NCBI RefSeq assembly: GCF_017654505.1
Contig: NC_054536.1
Coordinates: 10,445,794-10,509,793 of the forward strand
Direction of reading: 5' to 3'
Source of the DNA: Polyodon spathula
Lineage: Eukaryota; Chordata; Actinopteri; Acipenseriformes; Polyodontidae
DNA length: 64,000 bases
In this document: piece by piece, positions 48,503-62,081 of the stretch
Layout of the letters: the number at the start of each line of letters is the position of its first letter
How positions within the stretch are numbered: position 1 is the first letter of the stretch
Made by a program: the position numbers and the translations under genes
The notes under the pieces: model-generated
Database searches by the model: none
What the model saw: the letters and a program-made list of their open reading frames with translations, nothing else
What the model was told of the DNA's origin: nothing

Positions 48503-50354
48503 GTAAAGCTGGCTAAAAACAGATCAAAAGGACAGAAGCAGAAAAATGTCTTTCAAGTAGCCAATAAAAACTCTAAACCAAAAAAAAAATCAAATTGTGC
48601 TTTTCAACAATTAAAAAAGTTATTGCAAACTTGGAAGAAATGCATTTAGACATGTCACTATTTTGTGGTAATATTTAAATAAAGCATCTCTTTCACAAAA
48701 AGTATTTAATAATAAATCAAAGTATAAGATTACTGGTGTATGTTAATGCTTAAAATATCATGCATACAATCACTGTTGACAGTGTTTCTCCAGTATTGCA
48801 AAAATGCAGCAGGCTCTACTTGTTTGTTTCTTTTTTTATTTTGCAACAGGAAAGATCCTCCTTGTTTTAAACAAATCTATTTTGGTGATTTCCCCAAATC
48901 TTGCAACTACCTAAATTAATTTATACCATTTTTTCAATGATATCAGCAAAATGTGGTTTAAGACGTCTGGGAATTTAAAGCATGTCACCGTTTTGTCTTT
49001 AACCAAATGATCGCTTTTATTCATTTGTTGCATAGTTTTTTTTTTTTTTTTTTTTTGCCAGCAAGTCTTAGGAACTCCTACTGCCATTAACAAAACACAC
49101 TTTTAATTTAGTTTTACTCTTCACTGGATCACAATTGCAGCTCTAATGTATTTGCCAAATTTGAACAAAAAACAACTGTTTTGGGCTAGTGGACCATTAT
49201 GAATTCACATGGAGTTCAGCTTGGTCTATTTTCCAAAGCTACAATTTAGGAAGATCTGAAATAGTGTACTTTGAGCCAGACACATACTAAACACACTTTT
49301 GAGATTGAAAATAGTGCTGAATAGATTTATTTAATTTTAATTCAAACTTTTATTCAGTCATGAAAGTCTTCTAAAATGTATTTAAGGAACTTTAATTGTG
49401 CTATGTTTAAGTATACGGTTGTGTCTGTTGTAGTGGATTGTAATTGTTTGTATGCTCTACTTCTGACTAATGCTACACCTTTAATGTGTCACTCATTAAT
49501 CATTTTATAATAACTGTTTCAAGGTCCTGTGCAGAGGTGGGAACGCTTAAGGACTAAATCGATGGTTGTCTGAATGATTCTATTGGTGTGTGCTAAAAAT
49601 CTTCGTGTCCAAGCTATATCGCTGAGCTTTGTAATTATATGAAGCTTGGTTTAATTAGTCGATTTTCATGAAATGAGCATCTGAGATTTTTCGCACATAC
49701 ATAGAAACTTCAGACCCCATCCCACAAAGCTTTTCAGATTGAGGGAAAACATATTAATGAAAAACAGAGGATGTATGAATAAATCAATTGGATTGATTGA
49801 ATTAGCACACACATGAAGAGGTAACATTTCTTCCTGTGTACTTTTAAACATTCACCATGTACTGTAAACTAATAATTTGTATGCTACTGGTTTGAATACT
49901 CTAAATAGACCTCCTGTATAAGGGATTTAAGTAAATGTATCAAATATGTACAAGATCACATATTAGACCACACAAAAAATATACTTGCCATACATTTTAT
50001 TTTTTATTTTTTTTGTGTTTAAACATGAAAAGCTCCACGAGGAAAATAAACAGAAGTAGCAAATTAGGATTACAGCTTACACTGAATGTTATGATTGCAG
50101 CAGTGCTACTTTCTTATTAGATGTTTTGTTTTCTATAATTTTGCTTTGTAAGCTTTCTATAGTGTATTTTGTTGCTTTTTAAAATTAATGTACACCTAAT
50201 GTAGGCTGGTAACAATAAGTGTTTGTTCTTTATTAAGATAAAAGTTGGCAATAGTGATAAGGTCGGCAACATGAATAAAATATTTACAGAAGTACAAAAG
50301 GAAGTCAAAAGCACATCGAAATGCACAGCCCGGGAACCAAGACAGCAACTTCAG
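48503..50354 (+). pseudogene. RBIS: Degenerate RBIS (C8orf59), ribosomal biogenesis factor
   Basis: RBIS is a small basic nucleolar protein of large-subunit biogenesis. Exon A (48503-48619) reads LAKNRSKGQKQKNVFQVANK, aligning with the family N-terminus that normally starts MAKNK. Exon B (50238-50354, acceptor ATTAAG, donor GTAAAC) reads KVGNSDKVGNMNKIFTEVQK, matching the central EEKV..NK.F.EVQKE region in phase. Two lesions are visible. The start codon is CTG (48509-48511, with A at -3 and G at +4). The base after the exon A boundary AAAAAAG is T, so the donor is TT, not GT. The ten residues before the boundary also diverge. The final exon (VNVD..L motif) was not found. It faces E2F5 tail-to-tail, as in human. 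Confidence 0.7.
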
Positions 50355-50691
50355 GTAAACCCCTACTCCTTTCAGAAAAGAATCCAAAATGTCAAAATAA
50401 TATGCAACAGAGACATTCCCTTTTTGGCAAAGACCCAGAAAACCACTAACTTTTTTTTTTATTATTATTGAATATAATTTTAAAAAGCAAACTAAATTGA
50501 AGCAAAACAAAAAAAAAGTTTTGCTGCTTCAGTATTTAGTCGTCGTTTAAGGGGTCTTCTAAATTTGTCCTGCAGTCTTTTTGAACCCATAGCCTAAAAT
50601 TGGGTAATTAACTAAATCAAGAGACACATATTTTAGAGCTCAATGAGCCACATGTTTTAACAGCTCTGACCTAGCAGATTATTCTCTCTAG

Positions 50692-51120
50692 TGGGCAGTA
50701 GGACAGAGTGGACGAATTGATAACAGATTTGTTGGTTCAATTACTGTTGATCCTATCTCATTATTTAAGGAGGCCTTTATTTTGACAATCTCAAAAACTG
50801 ATAAAAACTATTTGTATCACAATGAACATAACCCACATATGCAAGTCTTAAAAACTATTTGTTTGATTCCACATTATAATGAGATTATTCCCCCAGGATT
50901 CTGTTTTTGTATCGGGTTATGATTTGGTTAAAGCGCTATTAATAAATAAATTATCAATCACTGAACTCCAATTTATAGAATAGTTTGGTAAAAACACAGA
51001 TGAAAATGAGAACTGGATCACTGTGATTCCCAAAGATGGTATTGTTAATGTTACTGTACTAAATGGAGAAACGTTCAGAAGTTTTGAAAAATATTTTTCA
51101 AACAATAAAGTCGTATTGTG
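50692..51120 (+). other. Coding-like tract of unknown origin, frameshifted
   Basis: A 76-codon open stretch (50692-50919) containing SLFKEAFILTISKTD continues after a +1 shift as SVFVSGYDLVKALLI. After one stop it reads ENWITVIPKDGIVNVTVLNG and closes with TGA at 51119-51121. Residue usage looks protein-like across about 140 codons, but I do not recognise a family. It could be a dead gene, a transposon remnant or chance. Confidence 0.25.
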
Positions 51121-51916
51121 ACAGACAGTCAAAGTACTGGACTAGACCCAGTGAATCATAGAATGCCACTAAGTACTGCATTTGAAGTAAATTCTTTAAG
51201 ATGGTAATCATCCTCAGAAGCCAGAAATACTTCCAGCCAAAACACAAACATAACATTACCAACATCTACAGTGTCTTATAGGGGGCACCAATACATATGC
51301 TAGCAGTAACCCCAAGGAGAACTTCCTTCCATGGTATGCCACTTTGTCAGTTTCTTTGATTTGTGACATTTCGTTTTTTCTCTCCCTTCACGGTCAGCAC
51401 CTGTCGAAATCTTCAACATGGATGCAACTGCCCAGCCCAGCTCAGTTAAAGCAAAACTTAGAGTAATACATTTAGACAAGTGTTGATTCTCAGACACATA
51501 GGATGTATTTTACGCACCTTTGTGTCAAACTTTGGTCCAATTAAAAAAAAAAAAAGTGCAAAAAAGAAAGTCAAAGTTGTTTTCAGTATGTACAAAGAAA
51601 CAAAACAAACTACAAATAAGTCTTTGTAAGCCTTTCCACCAGTCTAGGAAAATTTAAAAAGTGCTGTGACAAAAGTCACCTCACTAAAATGTTATTATAT
51701 ATACACATACACCCACTCACACACACAAAGAAAAAAAAAAACACTCTTTAGGGAATAGCAGTAACAAAAACTACATTCAACAAGAACCTGAAACACTAAA
51801 ATGTTGTTCCTTGGCAGTAACATTTTTTTTTTGTTCCAATAAAGAACATGCATGCAACTTCATATACAAAATAATTTGAACAAAATATCTATTCATGCTA
51901 TTCTGGTATAATGCCC

Positions 51917-51962
<46 letters not shown>

Positions 51963-52238
51963 ATTTCTGTACTTTGGAGTGAGCACCACCAAATATGAAT
52001 ATAATGCATCACTGAAAAGTATTTAACTGAAATAATTTCAATATAAATCTGTTAACTAAATGAGATTACTCTTAAATTTCATGTCTGGCAAAAACAAAAT
52101 ACACCATAAACCCATATACATAGCAATTATAACTGAAAAACAAACATCATCCTTACATTAGATTAGTCTAGTATAGTTCAGACTCAAGGTATGATTGCAG
52201 GAGGTAGTCATGATCATTCAAACATGTTGCAACATCAA
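51121..52238. other. E2F5 3' flank / 3' UTR
   Basis: No clear AATAAA on the - strand was found. Long A runs at 51921-51961 (about 41 bases) and elsewhere look like slippage tracts. Confidence 0.4.
51921..51961. repeat. Poly(A) tract
   Basis: About 41 consecutive A residues on +. Confidence 0.95.
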
Positions 52239-53270
52239 CTAATAATTTAGAATTTGTACATCGAAGAGATCACAGACTCCTTCATTGTCATCCAGATTGA
52301 AGTTGTAATCAACACCAGGTGTTGGGGACAATCGAAGCAAGGGGAAAACTGTAAAGGAGGAACATGAGGGTTAAACTTCACAGACACAAAATGCATTCAT
52401 TTTATATAACTACTTTATTTTTTAAGGGGAAAAAAGTTAACTCTTGCTCCCTTTTTAAAAAACAAAACAAAAAAAACAATAACTAAGGTGTTTTTTAAAA
52501 AAAAAAAAAAAAAAACAAAAAAAAACCATGAAGCATCAGCACACAAATGTACAGTGAACTTTCTGGTATGCAGACCCTTGAACTACTAGGTCAGTGTGCA
52601 CATAACATTTACAAACTACTACAAAAAACAGGTATCATCATGATCGTGGCAAGATTAAAGTATCTAACCCATAAAACCCATAAAATGTTTTAGTTAAGGA
52701 GTTACTGCAAGTAGACACAAATTTTACAGTAATTTTAGGATAAAAGAAATACTCTACATGAAGATACAGTAGGATAAAACAATCCAATAATATTTTGGAT
52801 GTTCATATTGTCTTTAAATGTTGGATCCCCCCCTCCCCCAAAACTTACCATCAGAAGACATCAATTCATCCATCAAATCTGCAACAATAGGTCCTAGATT
52901 AAGACAAAAGGATACATCAGTGATTTACTTGTCATGCCATGCAACTTTTACAAGCTGAATACACTACACATTTTAAATGAGGAGTTTGAGAATGTTCTGT
53001 GTTCACACCCACTCTATTAAAACAACAGACCAACGCTGACAAATTCACCAAATTTTATCCTTACCTTCAGATTCTTCCTTTATCTCATCAGTAGTGTTCA
53101 GTTTAAGAATGCTGTTAACATCCAGGGGAAGCAGAGACTGAAAACCGTGGGCATCGTTGATTGAGTGATTATTATTTTCCATTTCAATGCCTGTGCCAGT
53201 CAAGAGGTCCGGGTCCTCTGAATATTGAGTAGTTTGAAGAGTACTGGACTGTAATAAGCCGCAGTCTAAA

Positions 53271-53307
<37 letters not shown>

Positions 53308-56300
53308 GGATAAATATTTTATTAAAAAAAAAAAAATGCTAATTTCACACACTTGCGAACTCTAGAAATGTATTATACCTGCTTATTTAAAAATGAACCC
53401 CTTAACATTATAAACCACCATGTTCGTGACATTCAAAAATAACCACTGCTTACATCCACAGAATGCACATATAACAATGCAAGTGTGACACACACACACA
53501 CACAAATACATACAGACTGCATTAGAGATCGTAAGGATATGTACTAGTTCACCCATTTTGTATATAACCTTAGCTACTGAGTGTAGGGTGACTGAAGAAA
53601 TGCAGGGTAAACCAGAAGGGACCCTCAGTGAATTACATTAGAGGGAGTTACTGCCACATTTAACATTGGTATTTTAACCAAATTGCTAAATACTACATTT
53701 AGTAATTAGAACAAATAACAATATTCTTTTTAAAAAAAGCACTGCAGGTGTCATGTAGGCTAGTAACAATGGACATGTGTTTAATCCTCTTCATGCTCAT
53801 CAGTTGCACTTGACTTAACCACCAAGTCCGCAGCATTTCCTTCCTTCTGAAACTTTCTACAAATCAGATCAGTTACACAACACTGGTGTCCCAAGAGAAA
53901 GATAAAACATGCCTAGGAATGCTGTAGCAAGTCTTCACAGCTGCTCTGTTATTCATAACAGAGACAACCACGGCTATCCCTTTAAAAACTTGACAAACAT
54001 AAGCTGTTGCCTTAGCCTTGAGTACAGTGGTGTGCAAATTTATTAGGATGTCCCTTGCTTCTGTCAATGAAACTGCAATATTGGACAGCTATTTAACAGT
54101 TTATAATATTCTTTATTAAAAAAAATGGTAAGGCATCAATGTGGGTGTACATAAGTTTAATTCTGAACTAATGTAAAAGGTGTAAATGTGTGAAATGGAT
54201 TTGCCTTTAGTAGTACATACCAGACTGCACCTCTGCTACGGATGTCTGTGGTATGTGTGGTTCCAACAAGGAGGCGTGCTCTGGCAGATGCTGAGCTGGA
54301 GGTGACTTCTGGGGAGTTGCAGGGGTGGCTGGTGGAGTAGGCATTACCGACAGGTCATCAGGTGGTGGAACTGAGAATACCACCGGCTTCGATGAACTGG
54401 ACTCTCGGTTCATTAAAAGCACTTGGATAGGTCCAGAGTGGCTTCTTAAATTCACCTGATACTTCTTCTGTCCATTTTGCCCCTTTCAACAGGTAAAAAA
54501 AAAAAATCCAGTGAGAGATACCATAAAAATGATAACGTAAGACAAATGTTATTACAGTAAACTACCTGTATACACAACTTTATCCTTTCACTTAACTCTT
54601 AAGTCAAAAGATGCTTATACAACACAAGGCCATTTTTGTCAATAGCTAAGTCATGCAGAATGGAAAGTAACATCAGGCATAAATCCTGAAATACAGCATT
54701 TGGCTACATACAGGTAAATCCATGCAAATGTCCTCATGGATCCTATAGTGTTACTTCTGAGAATTATTTCTCAGGTCTAAGTTTTGGTGCAAATGCATTC
54801 ATTAAAAAAAAAAAAAAAAAAAAAAAAAAACCCACAGAAACACAGCCTTTACATACCATTTCGGGTACTGGTACCTCTAACTGTGTACCGGATGGAGCCA
54901 GAACTGCCAGGAGAGTATCACCTATGGGAAAACCAATATAGAAAAAGTTCAAACAAAATGCATAAACATTCAAGACAACCTACATCTGTAATTACTTAAA
55001 CAGCATCAGAGTCTTAGTGGCCATAATTATACAAGGGCAAACCCAAGACCAGGCCTGGTTAACTGGTCAGTTTAATGGAGTATTGATGGGCCCCCTCCCC
55101 CACAGACCTCTTAACTTTAACACTGCTGATGTGTAAATAGGATTTTACTACAATCAGTGTATTTTATATTGCAAAATATTTAGAAACCTTCTAACAACTC
55201 AAGTTCTTAAAAAGGAAGAAAAAATACACTTACCACTGAAGCAATTGCAAATATCATCATGTGTAACATATGCAAACGTAATAAAAAGTTAAGGAAATAT
55301 TGTAAAATAAAAAGCAGACATTTTAAATGACATGATGGTGAAATGCAATATTTGGGTTAACCTACTAGAAATAGTTTATTTTAAATGTAGTAATATCAAA
55401 ATATCTACTATAACTATGGTTGGAGTTGCATCAACAAAATAAATAAAATACATACATGGTTGAATAGTTTGAGCTAATTCATCCTGCAGTAAAGCATTAT
55501 GAGGGAACAGCTGAATTATGTGGATTCTGGCATTTGGTCTGAGGGGCAACACATTTTTTTGTAGTTTAATCCCCCCATACTGTATATTGCAACAAGACAC
55601 CTCTTATTTATTTATAAAGGATATCTGCTGTTTGTGGGGTCATCAGACACGTTCTTTATACTTTGTTGAAGCCATATTTTCTGCTGATCCAAATCTTTCT
55701 CCTTCATCTCCAACTCTTCAATCTGTGCTTTTAAATGTTCGAGTTGGTCTAAAACTTCTTTGGTATTGCAGCCTACACTCACACCACTGAATAAAAAAAA
55801 AAAAAAACATATTTAGAAACTCAGACCTGTTGACATCTTGAAGCAAACACAATATAACAAGAAGCCTGCACACTTTAAAATGAATAAAGGGAGGCAATGG
55901 CATACAAGTACCGCTAAACAATCCCTTCAATGCCACTACTTACTTCCATTGAATGCTGTTCTTCGTTTTCTTCTCAATTAAGCCGATTCCCTCAAGCACA
56001 TTGGTAATGTCATATATTCTTCTTTTCTGTCTGACAGCAAGACTGTCAGCTGCCTGTTAAAAGGATAAGAACTCTCATCACCAGTCTGAATTTAGCAGAG
56101 AAAAAAAAAGTGTTGACTTCAATGGTCCTTGAAAATCTGTCTGTTTGCTGTTTGTACATTAAACAATGTTTACAGTATGTGTGGTCTTGAACAACAAATT
56201 AGAGCCAACACAAGTGGCAAGCTGAAGTCATTTACAGTTCAGCAGTGAATTACACAGACGACTGTGTACTGTGCAGTGATAATGATGTGTACTTTGCATT

Positions 56301-58112
56301 AAGAACTCCCAAGATAAAAAGAAGCACCTGTTCAAACATTAATGCATACATGTGGTTAACTGGGCTACAAAACATACCCTACTGTACTGTAATTAACTGA
56401 ATCAAAACAAAATCTGTTAAGATCATACTATATGAATTTACAGTACAGAGTTTACCTGTTTTTCTTTGGACAATTATTCAGCACCTTTATTTTTTAAAGA
56501 TTTTGAATAACTACGGTAAAATCTACTAACTGAAGACAAAGATCCCCCCCCCCCCCCAAAAAAAAAAAAAAAAAAATGTTGACCTGCAGCCTTTACTTTG
56601 TGGGTGTAAGTTGAAGCCATGAAAAGAAGATAAACAGCAATGCTACAAGCTTGCCAGTAACTGAATAGAACAAATAGCTTCCTCAACACTACTGTGCCAA
56701 GAAGCTTTGGCGCGAAAGAGAGGAGGGAGATGGGTCTATGAATAAACACCTTGTGAAAAACTGTTGTTAATAAAAGGTGTTTAGTCTTAGTTTCTGTAAA
56801 AAGAAACGCTTACCATTGTTCTTTTTTGTATTGTTATTGGATGGACGTTTCTTTGAGAACAGTTAAAGGGTAAAACAATAACACATTCATAGAGTTGTAC
56901 ATTTTATTACACGTGATGATGGCTTAATGCCAAAAACACAGATTGAAGTCTGGCCATACTGTACTGTATGTTAATTGACTATGCATGCAGTACAAAAAAA
57001 AATAATCAACACGTTCAGCAGACACCTGAGGAATGAATGCAAACACCTATGGGCATTTGTGACGCATTAACTTAAATTCAATTAAAATTATAAATTTTAA
57101 TAACGCAACCATACTTCTAGATATTAATAGATACCTACTAGGCATACATGAATTAGAGAGAAATGTTTTTACACCTTACTAAGTTAGTTAATTACGTGTT
57201 TACTCTTCCCTGGGTCATTGAGCTTGGCCAGCAGTAAAAGGCAATGTCAACATAAAAAAAATAAAAATAAAAAATAAATAAAAAAAAAAAAAAAAAAAAA
57301 AACGCAGAAATGTGTGTAAACATAGAAGTACATTTAACTATTTATTCAATTTACTGGTCGAAGTTAAAATGCCAGTATCTACGCTGTAGTTGGCTTGTCA
57401 AGGAGGTGTGTCCAACATTGCTACAATTGTAATAAGACCAAATTAAACAAAAAGAGAACGGTATTTTATTAGTACAATTTATGTAGGATAACGACATTTA
57501 ATTATAACTTGAGACATGTAATCACTGACATTTTTAATAATGCAAAAATAAAAGTATTAAGAGAAATGTTGTCATAACCGTACACCTGCCGAGAGATGCT
57601 TTGGCCTGCCGTATTGACACGAAGATGAAGGAGTACAGCAGGCCATGGACGACTACGACTGTCCTGGCAGTAGTGTGTGAATGGACTCAGGTGTACCAAA
57701 ACAATACGCACTAGTTTACTAAGCACGTCCATAAACAGGGCATATTATGATGGTCGGAAAAAAAAAAAAAGTTTAAAACTATCTAGAATCATGTTAAACT
57801 ACAAATTGTACAGGGAAAAAAAATACTTATGAGAAGTAATTAACTAAACCTTTGAAGTTAAATGTGTTCAGTGAGATGAGAATCACGTTTTCTTTTGTTT
57901 GTCTTTGCAATGCAAGACCATACTGACGTTAGCATGGTCTGTTAACTACTGTACAATACATCAAAACTGACCAGTTTAAGATCGAGCACTCCATCCTTTG
58001 CCTCTTGCAATAATGTTACAAACTTGGTCGTGAGGAGCCCCAAACTTTTCTCGTGTCGACTCGGGGTACTCGGGGTACAGTTCTGCTGGCTCGAGTTCAC
58101 CGACTCAGCCAT
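52239..58112 (-). CDS. E2F5: Transcription factor E2F5 (nine coding exons, 379 aa)
   Basis: E2F5 is a p130/p107-binding repressor that pairs with DP proteins at cell-cycle promoters. Exons on -: 58112-57972, 56053-55944, 55786-55625, 55277-55234, 54921-54857, 54482-54221, 53265-53065, 52893-52849, 52348-52239. They total 1140 bp in frame. The winged-helix DNA-binding domain spans about residues 20-85 ([28 protein letters not shown] at 58-70). The leucine-rich dimerisation and marked-box region follows ([32 protein letters not shown]), then a Pro/Thr-rich linker. The C-terminal pocket-protein-binding motif is [12 protein letters not shown] (363-374), ending QILNY as in E2F5 rather than E2F4. 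The N-terminus is short and lacks the Gln/Pro-rich leader of the mammalian protein. Intron 3 is AT-AC; the other introns are GT-AG. No lesion was seen. Confidence 0.95.
53269..53306. repeat. (AAT)n microsatellite in an E2F5 intron
   Basis: About 12 trinucleotide units directly beside the acceptor of E2F5 exon 7 (its AG is the complement of CT at 53266-53267). Confidence 0.9.
55278..55624 (-). other. U12-type AT-AC intron of E2F5
   Basis: On the - strand this 347-bp intron begins ATATCCTTT immediately after exon 3 (..AACAGCAG) and ends TTTATTAC before G-TTTGCATATG. A perfect branch-site match TTCCTTAAC lies about 10 bases before the AC terminus. No AG is available near the acceptor, and joining AG/G restores an Arg codon and the frame. 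These are all the consensus elements of the minor (U12) spliceosome. Confidence 0.93.
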
Positions 58113-58620
58113 GACCTCCAGGCAGTGTTGTGTCCAAGATCACGCTACACGCGTAAACGCCAAATAAAAACCTGTATCGCAGCGAGACTGTAATCCAAGC
58201 GGTTCCAATTTATTTTGTTAGTTGTTTATAACATGCCGATAATATCTCGCACGCTTCACCGTTAAAGAACAGGGTCAGTTTTAAACTGGAGGAACTGACG
58301 TCAGCTCAGTGTTCCCCCGGCAACTGGAACAAAAATTACCCGACCCCCCCTTTTTAGTAGGGAAGTGGACAAAATTAAAGATTCGTTTTGCAGCAGAAGT
58401 CTGATTTTTCAAGAACATTGTTTTTGGCACACTTCCAGTTTCTAACTTTAATTACATTTTATTAGGACAATGCTTTTATAAGTTTACTCGTGTATTTTGT
58501 ATTTTTTCGGAGGAGCTGAGGGACTGAATACACAACCCTCGCCATGCGGCTTTGCATTTAGTACCACCACCCTTCGCCACGCCCCCGTTTACGCCCACGC
58601 CCCCTATTGTAACTAACTAC
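58113..58620 (-). promoter_or_regulatory. E2F5 promoter / 5' UTR region
   Basis: CpG-rich compared with the surroundings, with a full cAMP response element TGACGTCA at 58296-58303, about 185 bp upstream of the start codon. No TATA box is obvious. The GC-rich zone ends near 58620. Confidence 0.5.
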
Positions 58621-61600
58621 CCGAGTACAAGGATTTTGCAATGACTGCTCGTGGGGGTGAACATTGAGATTGGTTTTGTGTTTTATTTATTAAAAAAGTT
58701 AAGGCTGAGGAACGGGGTGTGTTCTCATGATGTATTAACGATGTTAACTTTTTGATATTGACTTGTCACTGACTTTTTTTATTTGTTTATTGGATAGATT
58801 AACGCGCAGTACTGGGATGAAAAACATGTACTTCGACATTTTCTCTGTCCTTTGTTTTTGAAGTAGTTTTAATAAAACCTGCAACGACTTCATATCTGCT
58901 AAGACAGAGACGGTTCTGGGAGTCCTGCACTGGTGGTCATTTATTGTGACACCTTGCCAGGGAGGGCTTATTGGAGAACTTGTTGTAAATTCTGCCTTCA
59001 CGGGAGTGATCTAGTGCATCCTGCAACCAGTTACAATAGATGTAGGTTGTGAACAATGTACATTTAAGACCAGTCTCAGCCCTGCGCCTTGAAGGGCGGA
59101 TCTAGCCTTGCAGCTTGACTGGTTCACTAAATTCTTGTGATCCCTCCCCACCTCAACACATCTATAACATACTTTGAGGAAATGTTTCTTTCAGTGCAGT
59201 ATGGAGCACATTTGCAAGTAAACTTAAGTAACATACCAAGAGTAAAACTATAAGAAGTAATACTTGGAGAAATTGTGAAAATAGTTTTTAAAAATGTAGA
59301 AGCTTCTGCCGCCCACTTTTCTCTATAAACTGAATCAACTGCTGATGTACAGGTGTTTTAGTTTGTAGCATCACAGACACAAAATCATTGCCAAATATTA
59401 CAAGAATGAATAATAAACTCTAATTTTTCTTCATATTCTTGTTTCAGTTTTGTAACTACTGAACACCAGATTTTTAAAGGACTTGCGTATAGCCTGTCAA
59501 CTCTATCTTTTGTAACAATGTAACTTGGTAGAAATTAACAGATGTATATCCATTATAAAAGGTTTATAATGGATATGGTCATACAGAACTAGTGCTGGGA
59601 CAAATATCCAAATATTGGAACAAATATTTTTTGACATGTATTCGGATACAAAAATCAGATATTCATATTCTCTATAAATGACAAAAATCCTTTCACTTTA
59701 TTTATGTATCACCTCACCACAAGTTGCGCGATTTTCAAAAATGACAATTGAAAAAGAGCTCCGTGTGATATGTGAGATTAATATATATTTAAAAAACAAA
59801 CAAAACAAAACAAACAAAAAAAAAAAAAAAAAAACACCCACAGGATCAACACAGCAGCTCCTGAGCTCTATTTAGAAGTTTTAGACAGTAAAATAAATAA
59901 ACCAGATTATCCTCGCGCACGCATATTGATCTCTGTGAAAGTCCATCGGGGTTCAAAACACTTGCTGCTTTAAAGCAAATCAGAATCTTATGGGACAGAA
60001 AAACAGGTAAGCGCATCATTCGAATGCCTCTCTTAAACAGTGCCCAACTTGTTGGAAAGTTGTGTAGTGATTTTAGAGATTTGATTTTTTTTTTTTTTTG
60101 TTGCGACATTCTTTTATGTGGAATAAACGAGTGGGTTTTCACAACATAATTTACAAGTTTGTTTTATTTGAAGTGTTTCAAGTTAACTTCAAGTTTTTGT
60201 TTGCTGGTTTAGCTACAAAAAGGCTGAAGTAAACCTCATGTTATTACTTTATGGAAACGTGCCTACGTGGTCACTGTTTACTGCGAAGAAATGGCAAGGG
60301 CATGTACTATTTATTTTGGGAATAAAATAAACAACATTCAGCTTGAACTATTTGCATGCATTCTTTTGTAGAATTCACTGGGGTAAAATAAGTCCTGCAC
60401 AAACTCCTGGGATATTTTTATAATTTAACGTGTTACATATTTTAACGTCTTGCTGTAAAGTAAAGGCACACACAGAGTGCACGCCTTGATTTCGGACCAA
60501 TATAATGGCTTTTATTACTTTTAGAAAATGAAATAATATGTACATTATGAGCGGTTATCCAAACATGAAAATCCCGTGTTCGTCGCAGCACTATACAGTA
60601 CATACTGGGTGATGTACAGTACTTCAGCCTTTCCTGTAAAACCTATTTTCAACATGGAATCTGCTTCAATTGAAGACGTACTTTCTACCAGGGATTGCTT
60701 TTGCTGTTATGGACGTACTCCTGAGGTAACCCAGCCTCCCGATCCCTCTTCATTGCGAATTATATGGTGGTGGTTGTAATAAAGCATTAAATCAAGTGGG
60801 GTCTTGACTTTTTCTGTTGTCTAATTGTGCAAGTGACCATTTTACATCTATATTAATCTTGTGTGACCTGCTTATTAACATTTCCGGTTGATAACGAGCT
60901 GTGGTGATTAAAATGTCAGGTACCAAAGCAGGATCTACTGCTTATATATTACTGTGGAGCTTGCTTGTACCTCCCCAAAGTCAGTGCACAGGAGCTTCAT
61001 GAATATACATACCAATACAAATATGATCACTACATGAACCCAGCTTGCTTCTTTAAAACAAAAAAAGTTAACACATTTAACAATTAACACATTTACAAGA
61101 GCTGTACATTTTTAAAAATAAATGTATAGTATATTTATATTTCAAAAATGTATTAAAATCTGCAATCTACAACATCTACATTATTAATGTAATAAAGGCA
61201 ACACTGTTCTGTTACAAATATAGTACATAAGGATACATAATGGAGCTCAGTGATGCATCTGATTTTCCATCAAGTGAAAGAATGCTCAATACCTTCAAAA
61301 AACACCTTCTGAATTTATATATCTATAAAAACAAATGAAGAACACATATTACTGGGTCATTAAAGGGTGTGAGGCAGGCATGTATGCACATTTGCAGCTA
61401 TAAAGTATTTTTTCTCCTTTAAAAAAAGCAACTTAGACAAGTTGAGCCTAAATCAACTAAGGGCAGAATTGTGTAAAAATGCTTCACAATGTCAACTGAA
61501 ATGTGAACTAAAAAATAATATAACAGTCAATTAAAAAATAACCTGGATAAATGTTGCCACATCACTGGCTGTATGAGGTCACTCACTGCTAGCAATATCA

Positions 61601-62012
61601 CTATGTCTATCTGAATTCTCAGTACAGCATTCAATTTGTTAAAAGAATGCAAACATATATTTAACATAATTGCAATTTGTCCTAAACACAATCAATCATG
61701 CATTAGTGTATGAACAGAATACTGAATGGTTTAATGACGGTTAGTTATCAGGTTCTACTTTTGGACCACTTAGACCCATTATGTATCATCAGTACCTCTT
61801 CTCACAGCACAGGCACATAAATAATAAGATATTCAGGCAGACAGTACACATACAAAATATCATACAAGGATTACAATGACTAAAGTACACTCTTAAAACA
61901 CAGTTTATAAGGGGGTGACTAACATGACCCGGTTGTGTGTACATAGTATGTAAACACTGCAGTAATATGGTTCTGCCGCAGTGTGGTGAAGTTACAAGGT
62001 TAATCCCATGCA
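58621..62012. other. Intergenic between E2F5 and LRRCC1
   Basis: AT-rich DNA. An open frame at 60576-60779 + and one at 58744-59001 - have no recognisable domain. A-rich runs at 59818-59834 are slippage tracts. Confidence 0.4.
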
Positions 62013-62018
62013 TTTATT
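62013..62018 (-). terminator. Candidate LRRCC1 polyadenylation signal
   Basis: AATAAA on the - strand (TTTATT on +), about 65 bp past the position of the second, expected stop codon. Confidence 0.5.
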
Positions 62019-62081
62019 TAATCTATTTTAAGAACAGATACATGCAGCCTTCTCATCTTCACCCAGTATATTCTTTTTCAG

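Noticed and set aside
54784..54999. Lys-rich + strand frame and its - strand counterpart
   Set aside because: Both are shadows of E2F5 exon 5 and an A run on the opposite strand.
52239..58112. E2F4 as the identity of the E2F gene
   Set aside because: The C-terminus [17 protein letters not shown] and the [14 protein letters not shown] linker are E2F5 features.
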